Shown piece by piece: positions 1 through 7,889 of a stretch of 64,000 nt of DNA. Source of the stretch: Anaerospora hongkongensis (GTDB lineage: Bacteria > Bacillota > Negativicutes > Sporomusales > DSM-15969); NCBI RefSeq assembly GCF_004339805.1, contig NZ_SLUI01000004.1:271750-335749 (forward strand), read 5' to 3'. The notes beneath the pieces were generated by a model that worked only from the letters and a program-made list of their open reading frames with translations, was not told the origin of the DNA and did not search any database. How positions within the stretch are numbered: the first letter of the stretch is position 1; the number at the start of each line of letters is the position of its first letter. Made by a program: the position numbers and the translations under genes.

Positions 1-819
1 AGGCTGGCTGTGATCCATGTGGAAGGGGTGATCATGGGCGGTCGGGGACAAAGCAGCCTGTTTAGTGAAATTGGTGGTATTGATCAGGTTATCCGTCAAT
101 TGCATGAGGCCCGTGATGATCAATCCATTAAAGCGATTGTGCTGCGTATTAATAGTCCTGGCGGCAGCGTGCCGGCAACGCAGGAACTGGGAGAAGAAAT
201 CAAAAAAATACGTGCCGGCGGCCTGCCTGTTATTGTATCCATGGGAGATGTTGCGGCATCGGGAGGCTACTGGCTGGCTGCACTGGCTGACAAAGTCTAT
301 GCCAATCCGTCGACGCTTACCGGCAGTATAGGGGTATATATGCCCTACACGAACTGGGAAGAGCTGTATCAAAAAATCGGAGTACGGCAGGAAAAAATCA
401 AGAGTGGCCCCCATAAGGATATTTTATCGCCAGAGCGGCAGATTACCGCTGAAGAACGGGCGATTATTCAAACAATGGTTGATGATATGTATAGCCAGTT
501 TGTTGAGGTAGTTGCCGAAGGTCGCAAAATGGACCAGCAAAGGGTTCGTCAAATTGCCGATGGCCGTATCTATACAGGAAAACAGGCTAAGGAACTGGGT
601 TTGATAGACGAACTGGGAAATTTTTATGACGCGATTGACGGTGCAGCACAAATTGCCGGTATTAGCGGCAAGCCTCAATTGAAAGAGTTTGGCAAAATGA
701 ATCCTTGGGATGTGCTGTTTGGCGCTGAAGGCAAAATCAATTTACAACAAATCCTTACACAACAGATAAAAAATGATTTGCCGTTAACAGCGCCACTGGC
801 GATGCCGGAACGGTGGTAG
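1..819 (+). CDS. sppA: Signal peptide peptidase SppA, 5'-truncated by the window edge
   Basis: Membrane serine protease of family S49 that degrades cleaved signal peptides. The frame is open from base 1 (R-L-A before a GTG at 10), and SppA proteins begin this domain with a similar I-A-V-I-x-V-E-G strand, so the N-terminal membrane anchor lies outside the window. Counting from the GTG at 10, the nucleophile is Ser84 in AASGGY and the general base is Lys136 in GPHKD. Their 52-residue spacing equals that of the B. subtilis Ser147/Lys199 dyad. A Yip1-like membrane protein follows 7 bp downstream and is probably co-transcribed. The catalytic half is complete. Confidence 0.93.
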   Translation, partial: RLAVIHVEGVIMGGRGQSSLFSEIGGIDQVIRQLHEARDDQSIKAIVLRINSPGGSVPATQELGEEIKKIRAGGLPVIVSMGDVAASGGYWLAALADKVYANPSTLTGSIGVYMPYTNWEELYQKIGVRQEKIKSGPHKDILSPERQITAEERAIIQTMVDDMYSQFVEVVAEGRKMDQQRVRQIADGRIYTGKQAKELGLIDELGNFYDAIDGAAQIAGISGKPQLKEFGKMNPWDVLFGAEGKINLQQILTQQIKNDLPLTAPLAMPERW

Positions 820-826
820 GTGGAAT

Positions 827-1408
827 ATGGGATATTTGCTGGAAATTCTCTACGATGTGTTGTTTCATCCTGCGACTGCTATGAACCAGATTGCTGCCCG
901 GCAGTTGGTAGGAAAAAGTCTGGTAGTTTTTATTGTCAGCATTTTGCTGCCCAGCTGGGCGATGTGGTTTGGTCTTAAATCAACCAGTCTTGGTTATGCG
1001 ATTAACGGGATCATCGTCATGCACATGCTCGGCAGCTTGCTATTATGGTTTTCCGGAGCGGCATTACTGCATTTAATTGCTGAATTCCTGGGGGGCCGCG
1101 GCAGTGCAATGGGCTTGTTTGCTGCTCTGGGATTTGCCCAGTTTCCCCGTATCTTTATGGTGCCGCTGTGGGTAATTGCCGCATTGCTTCCGGAAGGAAT
1201 CCGCCCGTTTGTCATGGGAATTTCGGTTTTGGCTATTCTGTTCTGGGTACTGGCACTTCATGTGTCCGCGCTGAAAGGTGCGTATGGCATAGGCGGTATT
1301 AAGGCGACGCTTGTGCTCATTATGCCTTTTTTGGCTGCCGCCTTATTAGTAGTGGCTGTTGTCACTTTTGTCAGTGTTCAATTCATGCAGTGGCCACAAT
1401 GGAGTTAA
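827..1408 (+). CDS. Yip1-family integral membrane protein
   Basis: A 193-residue protein with about five hydrophobic helices separated by short polar loops. The N-terminal amphipathic stretch (MGYLLEILYDVLFHPATAM) and helix layout are typical of the Yip1 (PF04893) superfamily in Firmicutes. No catalytic motif is visible and the role is unknown. It starts 7 bp after sppA and is followed 17 bp later by a lipoprotein gene, so the three probably form one transcript. Family assignment rests on overall pattern only. Confidence 0.7.
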   Translation: MGYLLEILYDVLFHPATAMNQIAARQLVGKSLVVFIVSILLPSWAMWFGLKSTSLGYAINGIIVMHMLGSLLLWFSGAALLHLIAEFLGGRGSAMGLFAALGFAQFPRIFMVPLWVIAALLPEGIRPFVMGISVLAILFWVLALHVSALKGAYGIGGIKATLVLIMPFLAAALLVVAVVTFVSVQFMQWPQWS

Positions 1409-1425
1409 AAGATAGGTGATGAGAT

Positions 1426-3777
1426 ATGATACAGAGAGGAATGCTGCTAGTCATTCTGTTTTGTTTATTAGTGGCAGGGGCGGGCTGTGGCAGCAATCGT
1501 CCCCTGCTGCCGCAGGCAGGACTGACGGTTGATTCTGCAGGCAGCGAACAAAGCTGGCAGCTGCCGGCAGCAATCAGTCAAGAGGGCGAAGGCAATATTT
1601 TTCGGCTGATAACCGGTGGGTCACTGAATGCTCCGCAAGGCTTGGAGCTGGCAGCAGGCGGTAAAGGCTGGCTGCGGTATTCGGTCGATATTCCGGCAGA
1701 TCCCGATGTGACGGCTGTGGTTCGTCTGCAATTTTTATCTACACAAGGCACCGGAAGAATCCAATTAGCTGCGTTGGATCAGTCGAAACAACAGGTAGCA
1801 GTCGTTGGCTGGGCAGCTACCGGACAGCTTCCTGCCAACACCGCCAATAGTCATTGGACGGACAATCGCACTATGGCTAACTATAAAGGGGATTGGCTGG
1901 CAGGAGAGTACCGTCCGTCAGAATTGCTCGCGCCCTATCTGGGCGGGCAAAAAGTGGCTTATTACCGTTTAACGGCTGAAGCCGGGCAAGGCCAACATGT
2001 CATTATTACGAAGTTTTCTTTAGACAATAATCTTGCACAAGCCTTGCAAATCATACCTGTTGCCGCTCAAAAGTCGGTTATCGTCGGCGATACTGTTCGC
2101 CTGGAGGCGGATATTGTCAACCGGACATCGCGGGTAATTGAACAGGCAGAAGTTGAGTTGACCGAACCCTTCGGTTATGGTTTGTCGGTTGCAGAAAAGA
2201 CAAAAACGATTGCCAATTTGGCTCCTGGCGCCCAGCAGCGCTTAGTATGGGAAGTCAAGGCACTGCGCCCGCACAGCGTAAATATGAATAAGCCCTGGCA
2301 GGTGGGATTTACCGTCAACGGACAGGCTGCAGCAGCGGCAATAGAATTGGCCATTGCGGATAACCGGCCGGGCAAGATTTTTTACGTGATGACGGAAGAC
2401 CTGGAAGCAATTGACGGAGCCGGCTACGCCAAAGCCTGGGGTAACCAAAATGGCTGGCTGGAACCGAAGGAACTGACGGTGCAGATGGTTGAGAAAGCGG
2501 AGCGGTTAAACGCGATAGCCGATACATATGGCGCGAAGTGGACGCATTATATCGCATGGCCTCTGGTGAAAGCCGCCGAATGGGCTGACCGTCAATCCGG
2601 CACCGGTGAATGGAAAAAAGCTGCCGCTGCTATTGAGCAGTCGGTACGTGCTGAGGCGGACAAGGGGCATGAATACGGGATTCATATGCACTCTGATTAT
2701 GATCCGTACCTGCCGGGCAATGTATTATCGTACAATAAAGAACTTGACGGAATCTGGGCAAACCACCTAAGACACGGCTGGTCCCATTCCATCGCCAGCG
2801 AGGGCAGCTTTTACGATTACGCGAGCCGGACCGGTATCTTGTATGCCTATCAGCGAATTATGGACGAACTGGCTTCGTCTTCGCCTCAGGGGCAGCTGGT
2901 AACTACACGGGTAGGATCTTTTGACTTTGGTGCCGGACCGGAGAGCGAGGCAATCAGTACTCGGGCTTACCGGAAGGTCGGGTTGTGGGGCACCAGTGAT
3001 GCCGACGGCAACGAAGGTGGCATTACCTCAGGTCCTTATGGCCGAGAAATATATTTTGCCAAGCCGGACGACATTAATTCGGCAGCAGTGGATATTACGC
3101 AAACAGGGCTGGTTGAATTTCGACCTACTCCGCGCAGCAGTATTGCCTATGAAAGCCAATCGGCTGCTGTCATGAATGAAGCTGTTGATCAAGGCATTGC
3201 CTACTTTTCTTCCGGACAAGGAGCAATTCAGCCGGGAATACATGGCATTGTCGGCTTTACGCATGCCATGTTTGTGATGGGCGAGCCGGACTGGAAAAGC
3301 CTGGAGCAGGGCCAGTTCGCTGCTATTGACAGTCATTTGGCGTACCTGAAGGACCGGTATGTGAATCAAAACAAGCTTATTTTTGCTACCGCAAGTGAGA
3401 TGGTGAAAGCCTATCTCGATTATTATACTCCCGAACCGGTTGCCTTGTATGGCCAGCGATTATCGCAGAGCAGGCTGGGGATTACCGAATATGCTGTCGA
3501 AATTTTAGGCAGCGATATTCCTATTGATCTCGCTCATCCACATCAGGTTACAGTAAAAATCCCTCTCTATTTACGGGACAGTGCATACCGGGCAGTTATC
3601 TTAAAAAACGGGGAGCCCGTTTTTTCTACCTGGGGCTTGCCTACACCGTATAATGATGTGCAATTTATTGTGGATAACAAGGAAGCAAAATATAGCCTAA
3701 AAGTTTACCATAATAATGTTCTTGCCACTATTACGCGATACATTACAGCAATAAAAAACAAAATATCGAAGAATTAA
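1426..3777 (+). CDS. Large exported lipoprotein with deacetylase-like domain
   Basis: A 783-residue protein with a signal peptide ending in a lipobox-like GAGC (Cys21), so probably membrane-anchored outside the cell. Residues about 35-200 look like a beta-rich carbohydrate-binding-type domain. Residues about 205-310 look like a CARDB/Ig-like beta-sandwich. From about residue 317 the sequence IFYVMTEDLE, then NAIADTYGAKWTHYI and GIHMHSDYD, resembles the (beta/alpha) barrel of polysaccharide deacetylases and related glycan enzymes, with acidic and His residues where metal ligands would sit. The canonical TFDDG motif is absent. Substrate unknown; activity on an extracellular polysaccharide is inference. 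Confidence 0.55.
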   Translation: MIQRGMLLVILFCLLVAGAGCGSNRPLLPQAGLTVDSAGSEQSWQLPAAISQEGEGNIFRLITGGSLNAPQGLELAAGGKGWLRYSVDIPADPDVTAVVRLQFLSTQGTGRIQLAALDQSKQQVAVVGWAATGQLPANTANSHWTDNRTMANYKGDWLAGEYRPSELLAPYLGGQKVAYYRLTAEAGQGQHVIITKFSLDNNLAQALQIIPVAAQKSVIVGDTVRLEADIVNRTSRVIEQAEVELTEPFGYGLSVAEKTKTIANLAPGAQQRLVWEVKALRPHSVNMNKPWQVGFTVNGQAAAAAIELAIADNRPGKIFYVMTEDLEAIDGAGYAKAWGNQNGWLEPKELTVQMVEKAERLNAIADTYGAKWTHYIAWPLVKAAEWADRQSGTGEWKKAAAAIEQSVRAEADKGHEYGIHMHSDYDPYLPGNVLSYNKELDGIWANHLRHGWSHSIASEGSFYDYASRTGILYAYQRIMDELASSSPQGQLVTTRVGSFDFGAGPESEAISTRAYRKVGLWGTSDADGNEGGITSGPYGREIYFAKPDDINSAAVDITQTGLVEFRPTPRSSIAYESQSAAVMNEAVDQGIAYFSSGQGAIQPGIHGIVGFTHAMFVMGEPDWKSLEQGQFAAIDSHLAYLKDRYVNQNKLIFATASEMVKAYLDYYTPEPVALYGQRLSQSRLGITEYAVEILGSDIPIDLAHPHQVTVKIPLYLRDSAYRAVILKNGEPVFSTWGLPTPYNDVQFIVDNKEAKYSLKVYHNNVLATITRYITAIKNKISKN

Positions 3778-3818
3778 CTGAAGTTTTATAAAAAAAGTAA
3801 TTTAATTTCCAGCTTCTA

Positions 3819-3847
3819 GGAGGATATTTGTCAAGATGTGCGAATAG
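3819..3847 (+). promoter_or_regulatory. SigmaH-like promoter of spo0F
   Basis: AGGATAT (3821-3827), an 11-bp spacer and a -10-like TGCGAATAG (3839-3847) match the sigmaH consensus (AGGAwWW, 11-12 bp, RnnGAATww) apart from the first purine. A TGTCAAG close to the Spo0A box TGTCGAA lies inside the spacer. B. subtilis spo0F also has a sigmaH promoter with Spo0A control, which supports the reading. Sequence match only. Confidence 0.5.
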
Positions 3848-3898
3848 ACATGTTATAAGCAATTATACAAAATTATTAGACAGAGCGAGGGACCGCAC

Positions 3899-4297
3899 AT
3901 GGCTAAAGCCAAGTCGACAGTACTGGTTATTGATGATCAGCCAGGTATTAGAAGGCTATTGACCGAAGTGCTAACGGAGGAAGGGTACACGGTTGTTACG
4001 GCCATCAACGGAATTGACGGTGTTACCAAGACCAAGGAAGTTAAACCTGCTTTAATTCTGATGGATATGAAAATGCCTGGTATGGATGGAATTGAAACAC
4101 TGCGGGAAATTAAGCGGTTAGGACAGGGTGACCGGGTCATCATGATGACTGCTTATGGGGAACTTGATTTGGTGAATCAAGCTCGTGAGATGGGGGCGTA
4201 TGGCTACATTACGAAGCCTTTCGACATTATCTCTCTGTGTCATATGATTGATGAAGCGTCGAATGAAACTGAAATACGTCAACTAATGATTGGATAA
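3899..4297 (+). CDS. spo0F: Sporulation phosphorelay response regulator Spo0F
   Basis: A 132-residue stand-alone receiver domain with no output domain. Visible residues are the acidic pair Asp12/Asp13 (IDDQ), phosphoacceptor Asp56 (LMDMKMPGMDG), Thr84 (MMTAYG) and Lys106 (YITKPF). Single-domain length and the DMKMPGMDG segment match Spo0F, which carries phosphate from sensor kinases to Spo0B and then Spo0A. Downstream fsa and glpX correspond to B. subtilis ywjH and ywjI, neighbours of spo0F there, which strengthens the call over CheY. A GAGGGAC ribosome site precedes ATG 3899, and a sigmaH-like promoter lies upstream. Confidence 0.88.
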   Translation: MAKAKSTVLVIDDQPGIRRLLTEVLTEEGYTVVTAINGIDGVTKTKEVKPALILMDMKMPGMDGIETLREIKRLGQGDRVIMMTAYGELDLVNQAREMGAYGYITKPFDIISLCHMIDEASNETEIRQLMIG

Positions 4298-4333
4298 AAG
4301 GCTTCTTTTTTTTGCAAACTGTACATGTACGTT

Positions 4334-4366
4334 AGAAACACCCACATTTGCTGGGTGTTTCTTATT
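4334..4366 (+). terminator. Rho-independent terminator after spo0F
   Basis: Perfect 11-bp inverted repeat (4334-4344 with 4352-4362), 7-base loop, short T-rich tail. It separates spo0F from the next gene. Confidence 0.8.
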
Positions 4367-4428
4367 GAGCGCAGAGGAAGGAATTTTCTAAAACGCTGGC
4401 GAAGTCTTTGTTACGAGGAGGGATATGG

Positions 4429-5064
4429 ATGGTTATCCGGACAGAAGCAACGCTGGCCTTGTATTGTCCTCATTGCGGCAAATTGCATATGCACTCTTTT
4501 AACCGGTTTAACCTGCCAGGTGCGGCCAAACGGGAACTGGTGTGCAGCTGCGGTCAGATTCAGGCTGCCATTTCCAGTGTGGGTCGTCGCCAATATCTCT
4601 TGGATATCCCCTGTGTACTATGCGAAACTACTCATAAAGTATGTATAGATGCCCGGCGTTTTTGGCGCGCTGAAGCTGATAAATTATACTGTGCGGAAGA
4701 AAATATTGAGTTAGGTCTGTTTGGCCGCAGCCGTATAATTGAAAAAACATTTGCTGATCATAAAAACGAATTGGATCAATTACCGCGGGAAGCAGAATAT
4801 GATGACGAACATATTGACAATCCTCAAGTGATGTTCGGCATTTTTAACCGCATTCACGATATGGCTGAACAAGGGGATATTTCCTGCCGGTGTGGACAAT
4901 TCGCAATTGATGCTGAAGTTTTGCCTAACTGTATTGAATTGACCTGCCGCCAATGTGGCAGCAGGCGTGTTGTTCCGGCATTGACAGATTCTGATCTTGA
5001 ACAGGTGAAATCGTGGGAATTTATCCAATTGATCCCGCAGCGCCGGTCAAGGCATAAACAGTAG
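4429..5064 (+). CDS. Cys-rich zinc-ribbon protein of unknown function
   Basis: I start this 211-residue protein at ATG 4429 because a strong GAGGAGGGA site lies about 6 bp upstream. The in-frame TTG at 4408 has none. It carries paired cysteines spaced like zinc ribbons (CPHC near the N-terminus, CSC, CVLC in the middle, then CRC and CRQC near the C-terminus), enough for two or three zinc sites. No signal peptide or membrane helix. The middle, around residues 95-145, is acidic. I do not recognise a named family. It sits between spo0F and a transaldolase; role unknown. Confidence 0.7.
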   Translation: MVIRTEATLALYCPHCGKLHMHSFNRFNLPGAAKRELVCSCGQIQAAISSVGRRQYLLDIPCVLCETTHKVCIDARRFWRAEADKLYCAEENIELGLFGRSRIIEKTFADHKNELDQLPREAEYDDEHIDNPQVMFGIFNRIHDMAEQGDISCRCGQFAIDAEVLPNCIELTCRQCGSRRVVPALTDSDLEQVKSWEFIQLIPQRRSRHKQ

Positions 5065-5118
5065 TACTGGACTTACGCAAAACAACATGTGGGAAATAAA
5101 CCGCAGGAGGTTTTTGTT

Positions 5119-5763
5119 ATGAAATTTTTTATAGACACAGCCAATGTAGCTGAAATCAAGGAAGCTGCCGCATTAGGTTTTATAGCCGGGGTTACCACCA
5201 ACCCTTCATTGATTGCGAAAGAAAAATTGGAGATTAAAGCGGTTATCAAAGAAATTGCGGAAGCTGTGCCCGGTCCGGTTAGTGCGGAAGTCATCAGCAC
5301 TACCGTTGCCGATATGGTTCCCGAAGCCAGGGAACTGGTAAAACTAGGTGAAAACGTAGTCATTAAGGTTCCGCTTAATGCTGAAGGCTTAAAGACGGTT
5401 CATATCTTGTCTGCTGAAGGCATCAAGACGAATGTGACGCTGATTTTCTCAGCTAATCAGGCGCTGCTGGCCGCCCGGGCCGGAGCGACTTATGTCAGCC
5501 CCTTTGTTGGACGCCTCGATGATATCAGCTATGATGGAATAGCCTTGATCAAAGATATTGCCGATATTTTTGCGATACATGGTATTACTACCGAGATTAT
5601 TGCAGCCAGCATCCGTCATCCGATGCATATCCACCAAGCTGCGCTGGCTGGATCGCATATTGCGACGGTGCCTTACAAGGTATTGCTCCAGTCACTGAAT
5701 CATCCGCTGACTGACGCAGGAATTAAACGATTCCTGGAAGATTGGAAAAACGCTAATTTATAG
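5119..5763 (+). CDS. fsa: Fructose-6-phosphate aldolase / transaldolase-like protein
   Basis: A 214-residue (beta/alpha)8 protein of the small transaldolase subfamily (TalC/FSA). The start is ATG 5119, 8 bp after CAGGAGG. The Schiff-base lysine is Lys83 in VIKVPL, and the N-terminal [11 protein letters not shown] and GVTTNPSL motifs are intact. The family transfers or cleaves dihydroxyacetone units of sugar phosphates in the pentose-phosphate pathway, and true activity (transaldolase or F6P aldolase) cannot be told from sequence. Its neighbour is the gluconeogenic phosphatase GlpX, and B. subtilis places the homologous ywjH and ywjI near each other. Confidence 0.9.
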   Translation: MKFFIDTANVAEIKEAAALGFIAGVTTNPSLIAKEKLEIKAVIKEIAEAVPGPVSAEVISTTVADMVPEARELVKLGENVVIKVPLNAEGLKTVHILSAEGIKTNVTLIFSANQALLAARAGATYVSPFVGRLDDISYDGIALIKDIADIFAIHGITTEIIAASIRHPMHIHQAALAGSHIATVPYKVLLQSLNHPLTDAGIKRFLEDWKNANL

Positions 5764-5929
5764 CCGCTGCTGGAAGCTCGGCAGGCATATCCCGTAAGGG
5801 AGGCAGTATCGCAGTTTTCTGCACCAATATGCAGGGGGCTGCGCCTTTGCTTGTTTTGCCAGTGCTGTTCTTTAGCTTAAGCCGCAAGGCTGTATATATT
5901 TATTTCAAATGTTGAGGAGCTGAATTGTT

Positions 5930-6892
5930 ATGGATCGCGAATTAGCGATGGAATTTGTTCGGGTTACCGAGGCTGCTGCAATTGCCAGCGGACGCTGGAT
6001 GGGTAAAGGTGATAAGATTGCGGCCGATCAGGCGGCAGTAGATGCAATGAGACAAGCCTTTGATGATGTATGTATCAGTGGCAAGGTTGTTATTGGCGAA
6101 GGGGAAATGGACGAGGCCCCAATGCTGTACATTGGCGAAGTGGTTGGCGCCGGCGGTGTAAAAGTGGATATAGCAGTTGACCCGCTGGAAGGCACCAATC
6201 TGGTTGCCAAAGGCCTGCCTGGAGCCATTGCCGTTTTGGCTATCGCTCCCAGAGGCGGCTTGCTGCATGCCCCGGATATGTATATGGATAAAATCGCGGT
6301 TGGCCCCAAGGCTGCCGGAAAAATTAACATTAATGCCCCTGTTATTGACAATCTGACAGCTGTTGCCGGTGCTCTGGAGAGGTCTATTGAGGATTTAACG
6401 GTAGTTATTCTCGATCGTCCCCGTCATGCCGACATCATTAAGCAAGTCCGCGATGCCGGAGCCCGTATCAAACTGATCGCCGACGGTGACGTATCACCGG
6501 CTATCAATGCGGCTATTGAAGGAACAGGCGTACACATGCTGCTGGGAACAGGCGGCGCACCGGAAGGCGTAATTGCCGCTGCGGCAATGAAATGCCTTGG
6601 TGGAGATATGCAGGGCAGACTGGTGCCGGAAAGTGATGCCGACATCGAACGGGCCCGCTCCATGGGAATTACGGACATCAATAAAGTACTGACGATTGAT
6701 GATTTGGTCAGCGGTGATGATGCGATTTTCGCTGCAACCGCCATTACCCAGGGTGATCTTCTTAATGGTGTGCGCTACTTTGGCGGCGGCGCCCGTACGC
6801 ACTCCATCGTCATGCGCTATAAAACCGGTACGGTCCGTTTTGTTGACGCGATTCACAAATACGAAAAGAAACCGATGCTGATTAAACGGTAA
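5930..6892 (+). CDS. glpX: Class II fructose-1,6-bisphosphatase
   Basis: A 320-residue cytoplasmic GlpX-type phosphatase of gluconeogenesis. Metal and substrate residues are visible: Asp33 ([10 protein letters not shown]), Glu57 in GEGEMDEAP, and Asp84/Glu87 in DPLEGTN. Length is normal. A GAGGAG ribosome site lies upstream of ATG 5930. The 166-bp gap before it contains a small CCC/GGG hairpin but no recognisable riboswitch. A strong terminator follows, so the gene ends the fsa-glpX unit. Confidence 0.95.
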   Translation: MDRELAMEFVRVTEAAAIASGRWMGKGDKIAADQAAVDAMRQAFDDVCISGKVVIGEGEMDEAPMLYIGEVVGAGGVKVDIAVDPLEGTNLVAKGLPGAIAVLAIAPRGGLLHAPDMYMDKIAVGPKAAGKININAPVIDNLTAVAGALERSIEDLTVVILDRPRHADIIKQVRDAGARIKLIADGDVSPAINAAIEGTGVHMLLGTGGAPEGVIAAAAMKCLGGDMQGRLVPESDADIERARSMGITDINKVLTIDDLVSGDDAIFAATAITQGDLLNGVRYFGGGARTHSIVMRYKTGTVRFVDAIHKYEKKPMLIKR

Positions 6893-6905
6893 CAGAGTAT
6901 AAGCC

Positions 6906-6942
6906 AGCCTGTATCACAGAACCTGTGATGCAGGCTGTTTTT
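6906..6942 (+). terminator. Rho-independent terminator after glpX
   Basis: 14-bp stem (6906-6919 with 6923-6936, one G-U pair), 3-base loop, then GTTTTT. Confidence 0.88.
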
Positions 6943-6951
6943 ACAGAAGAA

Positions 6952-7006
6952 ATGATACAAGGGGACGGTTCTGCTGTGATACAAGGGGACGGTTCTGCTG
7001 TATCAT
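6952..7006 (+). repeat. Left REP-like palindromic repeat of the RAYT element
   Basis: Two adjacent identical 24-bp copies (6954-6977 and 6978-7001) of a unit reading GATACAAGGGGACGGTTCTG plus CTGT. The block starts ATGATACA and ends TGTATCAT, so it is bounded by an 8-bp inverted repeat. The same core occurs inverted at 7813-7843 on the other side of the transposase gene. Confidence 0.9.
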
Positions 7007-7054
7007 TCGTAAGGAATAGAAGGAATAGACAAAATGGTAGTGAGGTGAGTGAAT

Positions 7055-7813
7055 ATGCCACGTCACGAACGTAAGAGGAGTAAGAGCGGGATTTACCATG
7101 TAATGCTGCGAGGAATTAATCGACAAATTTTATTTGAAGATGATGAAGATAAACAGAAATTTTTCGAAAAAATCAAACAGTACAAGGAAAAAAGCGGATA
7201 CAAGATATTGGGATATTGCTTGATGGATAATCATGTTCATCTCCTGATCCAAGAAGGAAAAGAAGTGCTGGAAGTAGCAATGAAGCGTATCGGAGTTAGC
7301 TATGTGTACTGGTATAACTTGAAATATAAGCGGTCAGGGCATCTATTTCAAGATCGCTACAAAAGTGAGCCTGTTGAGGATGATGGATACTTATTGATGG
7401 TATTGAAATACATTCATCTGAATCCGTTGAAAGCAGGGCTGGTCTCTCAAGTAGGTGACTATAGCTGGAGTAGTTATCACGAATATAAGGGAAATCCTAT
7501 GATTGTCGATAGTGACTTTGTATTAGGAATGTTCTGTAATGACCAGCAAAGACTAATGCACTATTTAGCTGAAGATACCGAAGTGAGTGAAGGTTCCATA
7601 TTAGATGTTACAGAATCAAGCAAGCTTCTGAATGAAGATGTCAAACAAATTATAGAGAAGGCAATTGGTAATATGTCGCTTAGTGAATTACGAAATGCAG
7701 AAAAGAGTAGGCGGAATGAAATATTAAAAAAGCTAAAACAAGAGAATCAGTTATCCATAAGGCAGATTGCCAGAATAACTGGGTTGACTGTTAATATTGT
7801 AGCAAGAGCATAA
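7055..7813 (+). CDS. REP-associated tyrosine transposase (Y1/HUH, RAYT)
   Basis: A 252-residue Y1_Tnp (PF01797) protein. His60 and His62 in DNHVHLL are the HUH metal ligands, and the conserved tyrosine region is YVYWYNLKYKRSGHLFQDRY (83-102). KYIHLNPLKAGLV follows. The C-terminus carries a short helix-turn-helix (SIRQIARITGL) like the DnaA-type tail of many RAYTs. The start is ATG 7055, 7 bp after GAGGTGA; the GTG at 7049 abuts that site. These enzymes nick single-stranded REP hairpins. The gene lies between REP-like repeats, and its stop codon touches the right one. It looks intact. Its codon use is more A/T-rich than its neighbours, consistent with transfer. Confidence 0.93.
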   Translation: MPRHERKRSKSGIYHVMLRGINRQILFEDDEDKQKFFEKIKQYKEKSGYKILGYCLMDNHVHLLIQEGKEVLEVAMKRIGVSYVYWYNLKYKRSGHLFQDRYKSEPVEDDGYLLMVLKYIHLNPLKAGLVSQVGDYSWSSYHEYKGNPMIVDSDFVLGMFCNDQQRLMHYLAEDTEVSEGSILDVTESSKLLNEDVKQIIEKAIGNMSLSELRNAEKSRRNEILKKLKQENQLSIRQIARITGLTVNIVARA

Positions 7814-7843
7814 TGATACAGGAGAACCGTCCCCTTGTATCAT
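7813..7843 (-). repeat. Right REP-like palindromic repeat of the RAYT element
   Basis: Bounded by ATGATACA (7813-7820) and TGTATCAT (7836-7843). It contains one inverted copy of the left-end core (AGAACCGTCCCC). It overlaps the last base of the transposase stop codon. Confidence 0.88.
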
Positions 7844-7878
7844 CATAAAGACCACTGCTTTTGGCAGTGGTCTTTATG
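7844..7878. terminator. Bidirectional terminator between the RAYT and the hydrogenase gene
   Basis: Perfect 15-bp inverted repeat (7844-7858 with 7864-7878) with a TTTTG loop. It lies between convergent genes and abuts the right REP repeat. Confidence 0.8.
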
Positions 7879-7889
7879 GTTCGCTAACT

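Noticed and set aside
4325..4648. Open frame of 107 codons overlapping the zinc-ribbon gene
   Set aside because: It starts in the spo0F terminator and conflicts with the strong ribosome site for ATG 4429.
5764..5929. Possible riboswitch before glpX
   Set aside because: Only a small CCC/GGG hairpin and no conserved riboswitch core that I recognise.
6494..6856. 120-codon antisense open frame inside glpX
   Set aside because: Lies wholly within a well-supported enzyme gene, with no ribosome site.
7055..7813. IS200/IS605 transposase
   Set aside because: It lacks TnpB, is longer than IS200 TnpA, and has KYIHLNP, GHLFQ and REP-like flanks, all typical of RAYTs.
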